From contig NZ_CP149788.1 in the NCBI RefSeq assembly GCF_037914945.1, positions 310,001 through 374,000 on the forward strand: a stretch of 64,000 nucleotides of DNA. The letters run 5' to 3'. Source of the stretch: Haloterrigena sp. KLK7 (GTDB lineage: Archaea > Halobacteriota > Halobacteria > Halobacteriales > Natrialbaceae). Position 1 is the stretch's first letter; the number at the start of each line of letters is the position of its first letter. Below are positions 33,429-41,739 of the stretch, in pieces. The notes beneath the pieces are model-generated. The model ran no database searches, had not been told where the DNA came from, and saw nothing but the letters and a program-made list of their open reading frames with translations. Both the position numbers and the translations under genes were made by a program.

Positions 33429-34277
33429 TCACGATTTGCCTAAACTCTCGGGATCAACCTCGATATCCCCGGGATCGCCCGCTTTGATCGCCTGGCCGTA
33501 GTTGAGCAATGCAACGAAGACGGTCCCACCCACGGCGTTTCCGATCGTTGTCCAAACGAGGAAGTGGCCGAACTCACCGAGAGTGATACCTTGGCCCAAG
33601 AACATCGCAGAGAGTACTTCGGTCGTCCCGAGAAGGGCATGATGGAAGGGGCCGAACCCGATAATGCCCGTGATCATCCAGATCAGCAGGACTTGACCGG
33701 CCGTATCACGGCCGGCAGCGACGAGCCAGGTTGCCAACCCCATAAGCCACCCTGCAATGATCCCGCTCAGCACGATCGCCCACCACGAGAGCGGAAGCAG
33801 GGCGCTAACGAGCGTATTGGCTGCTGCCGGCGTGAAAATTCCGAGTGCTGGACCAGCAATAGCGATAAATCCAGCAAACCCCGTACATCCAAGCAAATTA
33901 GCGACATACACTATCCCCCACAGCCGACCGAGATCACCCAGCGAAGCACGGCGGTCGATGACCGGAAGCACCCCTAACATAACATGAGCAGTGAACAGCT
34001 CCGTCTGGCCGATGATAACGACGATGAAGCCGACCGTCGCGACGTTTGCCAGAACGAATCGTTGGATGAGCGGCGACGAGAACCCTCCCGAAAAGGTCAC
34101 TGCCATACCCATGAGAAGGGCCCCTACGCTCACGTTGATGCCAGCAGCGACGCCAGCGATGAACAATCCGCTTGCTGGCCGTCTGATCTGTTTGAGTGCG
34201 ATGACGAGTTCTCGTTGTAATATCTGGCGGACTCCTAGGGTCGGTTCAGGGGTCCCCGTCTCTTCTTTGGATGCCAT
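33429..34277 (-). CDS. Formate/nitrite transporter (FNT) family channel, 282 aa
   Basis: Six membrane spans with FNT landmarks: GLFIAGVAAGINVSVGALLM near the start, VLANVATVGFIVVIIGQTEL FTAHVML in the middle (the GxxELFT signature), and GFGPFHHALLGTTEVLSAMF later. FNT pores carry small monovalent anions such as formate, nitrite or hydrosulfide. The substrate cannot be fixed from sequence and no formate or nitrite enzyme gene is next to it. A second, clearly different FNT protein is encoded at 40956. It is flanked by the integrase fragment and repeat-rich DNA. Confidence 0.85.
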   Translation of the reverse strand: MASKEETGTPEPTLGVRQILQRELVIALKQIRRPASGLFIAGVAAGINVSVGALLMGMAVTFSGGFSSPLIQRFVLANVATVGFIVVIIGQTELFTAHVMLGVLPVIDRRASLGDLGRLWGIVYVANLLGCTGFAGFIAIAGPALGIFTPAAANTLVSALLPLSWWAIVLSGIIAGWLMGLATWLVAAGRDTAGQVLLIWMITGIIGFGPFHHALLGTTEVLSAMFLGQGITLGEFGHFLVWTTIGNAVGGTVFVALLNYGQAIKAGDPGDIEVDPESLGKS

Positions 34278-34974
34278 AGTATTCGATCACCGTCATCTTG
34301 GTTTGCGTGGTAGTGGCATGAACCCCTGTCCCTGCATTCAACCATGGCTGTGCCGACCAGCACGATGGAGCGCGGTGCCAGTCACAGAGAGAGTATGGAA
34401 ACTCTTCTATGACAGCCCGTGTTCCAGCGTATCACTGAACTCGAGTTCATGGTTGAACTCGACAGCAGTAGGGGACTGTCAATTGCGAGCTTCAGTTCAG
34501 TGGGACTCTCCACGAGCGATACGGCGCCGTGTGCGTCGGTCAATACGCGATAGGGGGACTGTCAGACCTCGTGACCACGAATCACCGAACTCGAACAGCA
34601 ACAAGGGACTATCACCACATGCAGCCCTCAGGGGCTACCAGAGATGTACAAACGACTGAAAACAGCGGCTCTGTTGAAATCCTCAACTGATGACAGGCTT
34701 GACACCCTCAGCGATAATGGATTTCCAAGATAGGGGGTTCGTCGACTGTTTCGTTGGAGGTCATGATTGTACGTTCTGTTCAGTTATAGGTTTTCTTCCA
34801 TCTTGTCAAGAACCTCTGTTGAACAGTGTACTACCTGTACAGACCAACGTGAGCTGGATTCCGCGAGCGCTCGACACCAACGACAATCCTGACCAAGGGA
34901 ACATCGCGATTCGCCCGAACGCCTTCATTACGAATATCGAGAATATCCACGACTATGTGTGGCGTAGTTAGGGT
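34278..34974. other. Repeat-containing, gene-poor DNA with IS-end remnants
   Basis: About 700 bp without a convincing gene. It carries the irregular GGGACTRTCA repeats (34454-34613) and, at 34667-34684, GGCTCTGTTGAAATCCTC, which resembles an IS6-family terminal repeat and recurs at 37946-37963 as GACTCTGTTGAAATCCTC in the same orientation. The end of the stretch holds the promoter of the asparagine-synthase-like gene. Confidence 0.5.
34454..34613. repeat. Irregular direct repeats built on GGGACTRTCA
   Basis: GAACTCGACAGCAGTAG plus GGGACTGTCA (34454-34480) is echoed by GAACTCGAACAGCAACAA plus GGGACTATCA (34586-34613). Shorter related copies lie at 34501-34510 (GGGACTCTCC) and 34554-34563 (GGGACTGTCA). 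Spacing of 30, 53 and 50 bp is too uneven for a CRISPR. Nested mobile-element ends are the simplest explanation. Confidence 0.5.
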
Positions 34975-34975
34975 A

Positions 34976-34984
34976 TGTATAATA
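34976..34984 (+). promoter_or_regulatory. TATA box of the asparagine-synthase-like gene
   Basis: TGTATAATA ends 27 nt before the ATG at 35011, the normal distance for a leaderless haloarchaeal transcript. This supports 35011 as the true start rather than the in-frame ATG at 34975, which lies at the TATA box. Confidence 0.6.
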
Positions 34985-35010
34985 GAGTCGCTCAAACCTG
35001 GTGGTCAGAT

Positions 35011-36837
35011 ATGGTCGGACTCTGCGGAGCGGTCAGCGATATCTCTGGTATCGATCCTCTTGTCGAGGACCTTCACTGGACTGGTGACGAACGCTCGCTG
35101 GAGGGTGAAGAGGGAGATGTAGCGGTGGCGTCGGTCACTCACCCCTTCGAGGCCGACCTCGGCTACGCGGAGACCGAGGGCGGTGACCGGATCTGGCTCT
35201 GGGGATCGGTGTGGGGGTTCGATGGCCCGGACGGATACGAACGGTTCAGAGAGACCGGGGCAGAGCAGTGTGCTACCAGATACGAACGCCACGGGATGGA
35301 GTTCGTCTCGGGACTGAACGGCAACTTCGCCGGTGCGATCCACGACAGCGAGACCGGACAGCTTTCCCTCTTCACTGATCGGTTTGGGACCCGTCCGTTG
35401 TACTATTCCGTGACCGACGACGGGATCGTCTTCTCGACTAACATTCAGTCGCTCCCCCTCCACCCGGGCGTCGAGACGGAGTTCGACGAGGCGTATCTCG
35501 CCGAGTACTTCGCCCTCCACCGACCGTTCGGCGTCCGGACACCACTGACCGGCGTAAAGAAAACACAGCCCGGCTCGGTGATGACGCTGGATCCCGACGG
35601 CAGTTACGAGAGACACCGGTACTGGCGGCCGGTCTATACGCCACGCGAGCGATCGCGGGAGTACTTCGCCGACCGCCTCGCCAGGACGTTCCGCGACGTC
35701 GTTGCTGACCGCACCGATCGAGCAGGCGAGTACGGACTCCTGTTGAGCGGTGGGAGCGATTCTCGACTCGTCCTGGCTGCGCTCACCGCACTCGATAGGC
35801 AGGTACAGACGTTCCATCTGGCCGAATGGCACAACCGGGAGGCGAAGACCGCCGCGAAGGTAGCTGCGGCGGCCGGCGCTCCCCTCACACTGCTCATCCG
35901 TGACGAGGATTATCTGGCCCGTTCACTCGCCAGTAACCCGGTGATGTCTAACTTCGTCGGCTACTTCAACCAGGCACACGCGAACGAATTCGCTGAGACG
36001 CTCTCCTCGAGCGTCGACGTCCTCCTCACGGGTCACTACGGAGATATGTTGTTCAAGGGTGACCACCTCCGCAAGTCATCGGTCGACCTTGGCCCGCTCG
36101 GGTCGTTCGACCTGCCACGCGAACAGCCGATAGAGACGGTCGAGGAGTTTGTCGACTACCGGGCCGATGTGAACACCCCCGCGTATCTCCAGCTACCACG
36201 GAGCGTACGGGAGATATACCGTGACGACGTCCGACAGGAGGGTGAGGAGGTCATCGATCACGGCGTCTCATACCCCTCGCTCCGGGAGGCGACGCTCGCC
36301 AGTCGCTGTCCACTCACGAACGGTACCTCGCAGTTCTTCTATCATGGGACCAGCCAGATGATGCCGTCGGGGACGCCGTTCCTCGACAACCGGCTGTTCG
36401 ACCTCTTCCTCACCATCCCCGTTCGTCACCTGCTCAGGGGTGACCTGATCAACGAGGCGATCCGTCGTCTGGCGCCGGACCTGGCCGACTATCCACACGG
36501 GAGCGGCGTCGTCCCGATCCGATATCCGTTAGCAGCCCAGCGAGCAGGGGAACTCGCAACTGAGTTCATGCAGAAATACCTCCTGAGTGACCCCGAGAAA
36601 TCACACTGGGGACGTGGACCCTGGCCCGACCACCACGAGCTTATCCGCACACACGAGTTCATCCCCAAAACACTCGAGAGACACAAGGAGACGATCCGAT
36701 CGCTCCCGTTCCTGAGCTGGGAGGGAGTGAACGACTGCTACGAGGCCCACCTCGCCGGCGAGAGCCAGCTGGGGCCACTCTACTCGCTCGTCACCTTCCT
36801 CGAGATGCCTCTCGTATCCCGGGTCCAAGAGAGATAA
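35011..36837 (+). CDS. Asparagine-synthase-like protein with altered glutaminase site, 608 aa
   Basis: The start at 35011 (MVGLCGAVSD) is fixed by the TATA box. The N-terminal class II glutamine-amidotransferase-like domain is recognisable (GLNGNFAGAIHD, LFTDRFGTRPLYYS), but the residue after Met is Val where active enzymes have the catalytic Cys, so glutamine hydrolysis is unlikely. The synthase domain carries a good PP-loop (LLLSGGSDSRL, 246-251) for ATP-dependent adenylation and later VDVLLTGHYGDMLFKGDH. It may use free ammonia or another amine, or serve in a secondary or surface-glycan pathway, as many haloarchaeal asparagine-synthase relatives do. It is GC-rich and has no operon partner. 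Confidence 0.85.
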   Translation: MVGLCGAVSDISGIDPLVEDLHWTGDERSLEGEEGDVAVASVTHPFEADLGYAETEGGDRIWLWGSVWGFDGPDGYERFRETGAEQCATRYERHGMEFVSGLNGNFAGAIHDSETGQLSLFTDRFGTRPLYYSVTDDGIVFSTNIQSLPLHPGVETEFDEAYLAEYFALHRPFGVRTPLTGVKKTQPGSVMTLDPDGSYERHRYWRPVYTPRERSREYFADRLARTFRDVVADRTDRAGEYGLLLSGGSDSRLVLAALTALDRQVQTFHLAEWHNREAKTAAKVAAAAGAPLTLLIRDEDYLARSLASNPVMSNFVGYFNQAHANEFAETLSSSVDVLLTGHYGDMLFKGDHLRKSSVDLGPLGSFDLPREQPIETVEEFVDYRADVNTPAYLQLPRSVREIYRDDVRQEGEEVIDHGVSYPSLREATLASRCPLTNGTSQFFYHGTSQMMPSGTPFLDNRLFDLFLTIPVRHLLRGDLINEAIRRLAPDLADYPHGSGVVPIRYPLAAQRAGELATEFMQKYLLSDPEKSHWGRGPWPDHHELIRTHEFIPKTLERHKETIRSLPFLSWEGVNDCYEAHLAGESQLGPLYSLVTFLEMPLVSRVQER

Positions 36838-37040
36838 GAAGCGACTCATTAACACGACGCCTCCCGCCGTCTCGACCCGTCGTCACTCACGCTGTGCTGG
36901 GTGAATCATCGAACCCAACCGCTGTTCCTCGGATGATCTAGGGTGACTGTCCACCGTTCGCCAGCAACAGCGGCCGCGGTGCGGTGCTGGACGTTCGCCA
37001 CGATCCTGTCCGTTCGAGTATCAGTCGCTAACCCGTCCAT
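36838..37040. other. Spacer after the asparagine-synthase-like gene
   Basis: No gene seen. Confidence 0.4.
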
Positions 37041-37325
37041 TTAGCTCTTCGAACGTCTGCGGCCGATCCTCACGTTCCTCTCCGGCTCTGATCCACTGGA
37101 TAGCTGCTGATTTCCCTGTCCGATTGTCGTGCGGACACGCTGACCGACTCGGGATCCTCGACAGCGTCGGGATCGTCCGGCACCACATCCACACCGGGCC
37201 GGCCTCGACGAGAGCCTTCCGACTCGAGACACGCTGCCGTCGTCCTCGAGTGATCGGAGCTTCTTGTACGCAGTCTCATAGGAGCAATCGATGTAATCGG
37301 CGATGTCTATGACCCACGTAGCCAT
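37041..37325 (-). pseudogene. Broken winged-helix gene
   Basis: From the ATG at 37325 the product reads MATWVIDIADYIDCSYETAY KKLRSLEDDGSVSRV, a good winged-helix start, then becomes arginine-rich nonsense. The neighbouring frame continues with SEGSRRGRPGVDVVPDDPDA VEDPESV, the acidic kind of sequence expected. A frameshift near 37215 is indicated. The DNA from 37326 to 37590 upstream also has short coding-like pieces in several frames (EIFGYVRHCSRRRRGVLAV, HESVLNLDVI), so a larger regulator or antitoxin has probably decayed here. Confidence 0.5.
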
Positions 37326-37590
37326 GATGGACGAGATCGAGAATACGACAGTCGCCGAAACGATCGAGATCCGAGGTCCCAGACCGTATCGTCGTGGCGG
37401 TTGCTGCCCGCCTTGAGACCCACGAGGATCGACGAGGCCTGTCCTAGATCACGTCGAGATTGAGCACTGACTCGTGACGGAGGACGGCGAGGACGCCGCG
37501 ACGTCGTCTCGAGCAGTGGCGAACGTAGCCGAAGATCTCCAACGATCACCTACTAACTCTCTATCATTGGTCTGCCCCATGGGGTGATAG

Positions 37591-37899
37591 GTGGTCGATG
37601 TGAGTACTGACGACGAAGACGACCTCAAGTCGATCAATATTGAGGTCCCGGGGGCCGAGAAGACTCGGTACGTCTCAGTAGAGTTGCCTCACGACCAATA
37701 CGAACGTCTCGACGATCGTAAGGACAAGAATGGGCTCACGTGGCGTAGACTACTTATGCACACCCAACGCGAACTCGAGAACCCAACGGAAGACAGTTCG
37801 AGCCAATACGAACAACTAAATGAGACTCGTCAATGGCATGGCTTCACCAGGACAGGAATGCTGTTGCATGCCGCTCGCGTCCTCGAAGAGTATGACTGA
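37591..37899 (+). CDS. Small protein with two tandem helical repeats, 102 aa
   Basis: The protein contains an internal duplication: QYERLDDRKDKNGLTWRRLL (38-57) and QYEQLNETRQWHGFTRTGML (72-91), each followed by a helix (MHTQRELENP, LHAARVLEEYD). The repeat resembles the helix part of ribbon-helix-helix proteins; the strand YVSVELPHDQ before the first repeat supports this. It may be a two-in-one DNA-binding protein. The GTG at 37591 is used; a GTG three codons on is possible. No neighbour forms an operon with it. Confidence 0.6.
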   Translation: MVDVSTDDEDDLKSINIEVPGAEKTRYVSVELPHDQYERLDDRKDKNGLTWRRLLMHTQRELENPTEDSSSQYEQLNETRQWHGFTRTGMLLHAARVLEEYD

Positions 37900-38188
37900 C
37901 CAGGTCAGCATTTTCACGTGACAGCGACCCCAAAGCCAAATAAACGACTCTGTTGAAATCCTCTTTGAGCGACAATATTCGGAGGAGGATAGCGGGTCAG
38001 CCGCTGCACAGCTACACGTTCTCAGCCGTCAGTTAGCCAGGCACTGTCTAGGATGGGAAAGCGGTCGTGGTAACGGCGTATCCGAACTTTCGACAGGACT
38101 ACAATCGCAGTTCTCGGTTTTTCAGAATAACAGATCGATAGTAATACCGGAGCTATTATTGGATAAGGATCTTAATAGAATAGATATC
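37900..38188. other. IS-end debris before the PadR-like gene
   Basis: No gene. GACTCTGTTGAAATCCTC at 37946-37963 repeats 34667-34684 with one change. GCCAGGCACTGTCTAG near 38037 is the complement of CTAGACAGTGCCTGGC at 2772, inside the IS630 remnant. Both suggest leftovers of insertion sequences. Confidence 0.45.
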
Positions 38189-38464
38189 ATGTACGATTTA
38201 ACTGGATTCCAGCGAGACCTGCTGTACGCTGTCGCTGGGTTTGACAAGCCTCATGGCCTTGCCATCAAAGAAGAACTGGAGAATTACTACGAGAAAGAGA
38301 TTCACCACGGCCGACTGTATCCGAATCTGGATACCCTCGTTGACAAAGGATTGGTTGAGAAAGGTGAGAAGGATCAGAGAACAAACGTATACAGTATCAC
38401 CAGACGCGGCCAGCGGGAATTTGAGGCTCGTCGAGAGTGGGAAGATCAGTACGTCGACCTCTGA
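38189..38464 (+). CDS. PadR-family transcription regulator, 91 aa
   Basis: The sequence from MYDLTGFQRDLLYAVAGFDK through GLAIKEELENYYEKEIHHGR LYPNLDTLVDKGLVEKGEKD to NVYSITRRGQREFEARREW is a standard PadR winged helix with the GRLYPxLDxLxxxGLV recognition segment. The ATG at 38189 fits the family start better than the upstream TTG. PadR proteins are small repressors responding to ligands or acting on neighbouring genes. No obvious target gene is adjacent. Confidence 0.88.
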   Translation: MYDLTGFQRDLLYAVAGFDKPHGLAIKEELENYYEKEIHHGRLYPNLDTLVDKGLVEKGEKDQRTNVYSITRRGQREFEARREWEDQYVDL

Positions 38465-38469
38465 TCACC

Positions 38470-38505
38470 AGAAGGCGCAATAGTACAAGAAGGCGCAATA
38501 GTACA
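38470..38505. repeat. 18-bp perfect tandem duplication
   Basis: AGAAGGCGCAATAGTACA occurs twice in direct succession (38470-38487, 38488-38505) a few bases after the PadR-like stop codon. Probably replication slippage. Confidence 0.8.
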
Positions 38506-39203
38506 GACTTCGGTAGAACTGAGATTCTCGCAACTGCACTCTCCATCGTCACGGGATTCCATACTCCTCCAACTATCGTCATCGTCAGCTAGATCCGAAT
38601 CTGGTTCTCGCCCAACTGAGGGGATTTGCGGTATCGTGTGACGCTGCTGAGCGCTTCCAGTCAATGATCCGTCGAGACGGCTGGGAACGTGAGGAGCGCC
38701 GTCGAGTTGAGGAAGGGCTTGTCGCGGTCATTGCTGGCAGGCGATCAAGCCGTACAGGGTCCACTTTTGGGAGACGGTCTGGGCCGGGATGTGGAGATCC
38801 GCTATCCCGAGTGGCAATGGCGACGGCAGCCACAGACTGGACTCGCGGAGTTTATGGGAGGAGGTCAGCGTGAGTGGAAACACACACTCTACGGGCGGTA
38901 CTGAGCGATCTTGCATTCCGTCCGTTCAAAAGGCAGGAATTCGTTGAATCCCTGCTACGGCAGGTGGTGGGTGTGTCTCGGAACAACTGCCTCTGACATC
39001 CGAGACTAGCTTTTACTTTATTTTGAGGGATTATCAATCTATAGAAATCCATCGCAGGCTGCCGACATCTCCGACAACCAGCGACCGAACGATAGATCCG
39101 GGAAAACAGCGTCGTGACTCAGGCGGTTCGGAATGAAAGAAAGTGATGTCCGCGTCGGTTCGCGTCCGAACGCCGGTAGTCGTCGGTTCGTTCCGTCGCG
39201 ATC
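38506..39203. other. Gene-poor stretch
   Basis: Nearly 700 bp with no clearly supported gene. One plus-strand reading near 38770-38904 (GRDVEIRYPEWQWRRQPQTG, then REWKHTLYGRY) looks protein-like but has no start or family and may be the end of a lost gene. Confidence 0.4.
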
Positions 39204-39578
39204 CTATTCAGCAGTCGACCGGACGGATGGCGAACGGTCGGCAGCGGTCAGACTGTACACGTTGTAGCCACCGAAGCTCGTCATCACAGTCCCCGCGACG
39301 ATGTCGCTCCACAGTGCCGGTCCCTCCAGGCCGAGAGTGAAGGGAGCAACGACGAGCCAACAGCCGAGAATTGCGACGAGTCCTGCACCGGTCGCGCTCG
39401 CGGACCGCCGGCTGCGAACGCTGGCGTAGTTGTAGCCGGCGACGAGGGCGACCGCGGTGCCGACCAAGATGTCGTTCCAGCGGGCGACTCCCGTTACGGC
39501 GAAGACGAAGGGGGCGGCGATCAGCCAGCAGCCGAGCAGGCAGTTTCCGCCGGCGGCGATCCTCGTCGTCGCGTCCAT
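39204..39578 (-). CDS. SPW-repeat membrane protein, 124 aa
   Basis: The ATG at 39578 (MDATTRIAAGGNCLLGCWLI) is chosen over an upstream frame extension. Four spans form two similar halves: FVFAVTGVARWNDILVGTAV ALVAGYNY and FTLGLEGPALWSDIVAGTVM TSFGGYNVY, the W-(N/S)D-(I/L)(V/A)-G signature of SPW-repeat proteins. Function of the family is unknown. It follows the copper-storage-type gene after 7 bp on the same strand, so they form an operon. Confidence 0.82.
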   Translation of the reverse strand: MDATTRIAAGGNCLLGCWLIAAPFVFAVTGVARWNDILVGTAVALVAGYNYASVRSRRSASATGAGLVAILGCWLVVAPFTLGLEGPALWSDIVAGTVMTSFGGYNVYSLTAADRSPSVRSTAE

Positions 39579-39585
39579 TCGCCGT

Positions 39586-39939
39586 TTAGGCCGACGCCAT
39601 GTTACGACAAGTCTCCGCGCAGTCCTGGAGGACGTCCGCACAGACCTGACAGTGTTCGGCGTCGTGGCGTTCACATTCCTCGGCGCACTCCTCGCAGGCG
39701 CCGGCGCAGGCTTCGGCGAGTTGCGCGCTGTAGTTCGAGTTGCGAGCCATGAACCGCGCGTGCATCGTTGTCAAGTCGGCGACGTCGCGACAGAGCCGGA
39801 GACACTTGGCCATCTCCTCGCCCTCGCCGGCGCACTCGTCGGCACACCACTCGCACGCCTGAGCGGCTTCGAAGCAGTTGTCGATACAGTCCTGCATCTC
39901 CTCGTTCTCGCTGATGTGGTCGATCTGAGTCAGTGCCAT
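39586..39939 (-). CDS. Four-helix-bundle copper-binding protein (Csp/DUF326 type), 117 aa
   Basis: The protein is unusually rich in cysteine for a haloarchaeon, with regular helical spacing: MQDCIDNCFEAAQACEWCAD ECAG, AKCLRLCRDVADL, LAEACAGACEECAEECERHD AEHCQVCADVLQDCAETCRN. This is the DUF326 pattern of Csp copper-storage proteins, where cysteines line the core of a four-helix bundle and bind many Cu(I) ions. No signal peptide is visible, so it is cytosolic (Csp3-like). It is the first gene of an operon with the SPW-repeat protein. Confidence 0.88.
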   Translation of the reverse strand: MALTQIDHISENEEMQDCIDNCFEAAQACEWCADECAGEGEEMAKCLRLCRDVADLTTMHARFMARNSNYSAQLAEACAGACEECAEECERHDAEHCQVCADVLQDCAETCRNMASA

Positions 39940-40109
39940 TGCGATCGAACGGTCGTCGGCGATTGGCTTTGTTATCCACCGGCCACGAGGAACCGACCGA
40001 ACGGTGAGGGGCGATACTCGCGACCGGAACCGCGGAATGGCCGATCGGTGAGGCGCGGTTCACGGATCATTACCGCGGGCCTAACGATGGATTTGCCGGT
40101 GGATCACTG

Positions 40110-40490
40110 TCACCGCGCCGCGTTCGCCCAGCCCACGTCGAGTTCGATCGACAAGGCGTCGTCTGTCTTGTCGATCAGGAACTCGAAGGCGCTTCGCTCG
40201 TCACCCTCGAGGTCGACGAACTCGTGGTCGTGGTTGTGATAGCCAAGCACGAGTCCGCGGTCCGCAAGTCAGTCGGCGAGTGCCGAAAGCCGAGTCGCCG
40301 TCTCCCGAACGACCGCCGTGTTCTCGAAATGGCTGTCGTTGAGATACCGGACGACGATCCGATCGCAGTCGAGAGCCACGCAGGTCTCAGCCGCTCTGCC
40401 GGGGTCGTCCTCGAGCACGTCGATTCCGACGTGAACGCCGGCGACCTCGAGGTCGGCCTCTTTACGGACGGTCGCCGCTTCGTCCGGTGA
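40110..40490 (-). pseudogene. Sugar-phosphate isomerase/epimerase-like remnant with internal stop
   Basis: Reading on the minus strand: DLEVAGVHVGIDVLEDDPGR AAETCVALDCDRIVVRYLND SHFENTAVVRETATRLSALA D, stop, LADRGLVLGYHNHDHEFVDL EGDERSAFEFLIDKTDDALS IELDVGWANAA, stop. The GYHNHDHEF motif and the ELDVGW strand are hallmarks of xylose-isomerase-like TIM-barrel enzymes (metal-binding His and Asp/Glu). The internal TGA, the missing N-terminus and the missing last third show that it is dead. Confidence 0.75.
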
Positions 40491-40491
40491 A

Positions 40492-40641
40492 ATAGAGCGC
40501 GTCGGACTCCGGGTAGCCGTTCAACTGGACCGCAGTCGTCAGCACCATCGAACACTCGAAGACGCTGCTGGTGACGTGCCGGTCGACGAGCCACGCCGCG
40601 GCCCGCTCGAGGTCGCGGTCGAGCCAGAAGGCGTTGACCAT
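40492..40641 (-). pseudogene. N-terminal fragment of an unidentified protein fused to the isomerase remnant
   Basis: From an ATG at 40641 the frame reads MVNAFWLDRDLERAAAWLVD RHVTSSVFECSMVLTTAVQL NGYPES, resembling the first ~50 residues of a small family of viral or archaeal proteins that start VNAFxxDxDPxxAAxxLxDxHV. It stops being meaningful at about 40492, where the isomerase remnant begins. The family assignment is from memory of the pattern and weak. Confidence 0.35.
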
Positions 40642-40955
40642 CGACTGGAGATACGTGGCGCGGGTAGTTAGTGGTTCTACCGGCTCGACGTACTGTCCGA
40701 GTTTCGAGTGTTCCAGCTCCCGGATCACCGTTCGGGATCGATACAGTGGTCGTGTCGATGACGGGGTACCCGTCAAGAGCACGAGGGAATCCCGGAAAAT
40801 GTTGGTGCGGACGTCTCGATCTCGAGACCTGTGGCGATCGCGACTCGAGACGCGGCTCCGACCGCCACGGCGTCCGAACGTACTCGAGATGCGACCGATC
40901 TCCGGAGACGCAGGCAGGCCCTATTTCGCCTGTCAGGTGAAACGATTGTCAGCAC
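40642..40955. other. Gene-free spacer before the second FNT gene
   Basis: About 310 bp without an accepted gene. Confidence 0.4.
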
Positions 40956-41732
40956 ATGTCTGTCGCTCCCGATCCCCCGGAGATCTTCGATCGTGCGGCC
41001 GACGAGGGAGAACGACGCCTCGATCAGTCGTGGCTCGAGTTGATTTCGACCAGCTTCATCGCCGGGTTCACGATCGTCTTCGGCCTCGCGGCGCTCGGCA
41101 TCGTCCACTCGGTCGTCGCACCGCGGGCCGGTGACGTCGCGAAACTCCCGGGATCGCTCGCGTTCGGTCTCGCCCTCGTAATGCTTGTCGTCGGACGGTC
41201 GGAGCTGTTCAACGAGAACTTCTTCGATCCGGTCGCGACGGCGATCGAACGAGACGACTCGTGGCTGATCGGCCCGCTGCTCCGCCTGTGGTCCGTCACG
41301 TTCGCGTTCAACCTCGTCGGCGGTGCCCTCATGGTGCTCGTGCTGTCGGTTCCCGGCGCGCTCCCCTCCGGAACGGACCATGCGCTAGTGACGGTCGCCG
41401 AGGAGATCGTCCACCGGGAGCCGACGGGGGTGTTCGCGGACGCTATCGCGGGCGGTGCGCTCGTGGCACTACTCTCTCACCTCCTCGAGGCCGTCGACGG
41501 TGTCGGCGGCCGGATCGCAATGGCGTACATCGTCGGTATCCTGCTGGCACTCGGCCCCTTCGATCACGTCATCGTCACTGTTCTCCACGTCTTCTTCGGG
41601 ATGCAGTTCGGTGCGAATATCGGTGTCGGTGCGCTGGGGACGACGACCGCCGTCGTGACGGCCGGGAACGTCGTGGGAGGGCTCGGGTTGGTTACGGTCA
41701 GCCACATCGCTCAGGTCTCGGGGGAGCGATAG
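40956..41732 (+). CDS. Second formate/nitrite transporter family protein, 258 aa
   Basis: Six spans with FNT-like features: LISTSFIAGFTIVFGLAALG, ALVMLVVGRSELFNENFFDP (the GxSELF(N/T) signature), LWSVTFAFNLVGGALMVLVL and ALGPFDHVIVTVLHVFFGMQ. It differs strongly from the FNT protein at 33429 and belongs to the branch of short archaeal and bacterial FNT relatives with SELF(N)ENFF. Substrate unknown. The TnpB remnant follows convergently after 8 bp. Confidence 0.85.
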   Translation: MSVAPDPPEIFDRAADEGERRLDQSWLELISTSFIAGFTIVFGLAALGIVHSVVAPRAGDVAKLPGSLAFGLALVMLVVGRSELFNENFFDPVATAIERDDSWLIGPLLRLWSVTFAFNLVGGALMVLVLSVPGALPSGTDHALVTVAEEIVHREPTGVFADAIAGGALVALLSHLLEAVDGVGGRIAMAYIVGILLALGPFDHVIVTVLHVFFGMQFGANIGVGALGTTTAVVTAGNVVGGLGLVTVSHIAQVSGER

Positions 41733-41739
41733 TCTCGAG

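Noticed and set aside
34454-34613. Possible CRISPR array
   Set aside because: The repeated motif is degenerate and spacing is 30, 53 and 50 bp. No cas gene is present and it does not resemble known haloarchaeal repeats.
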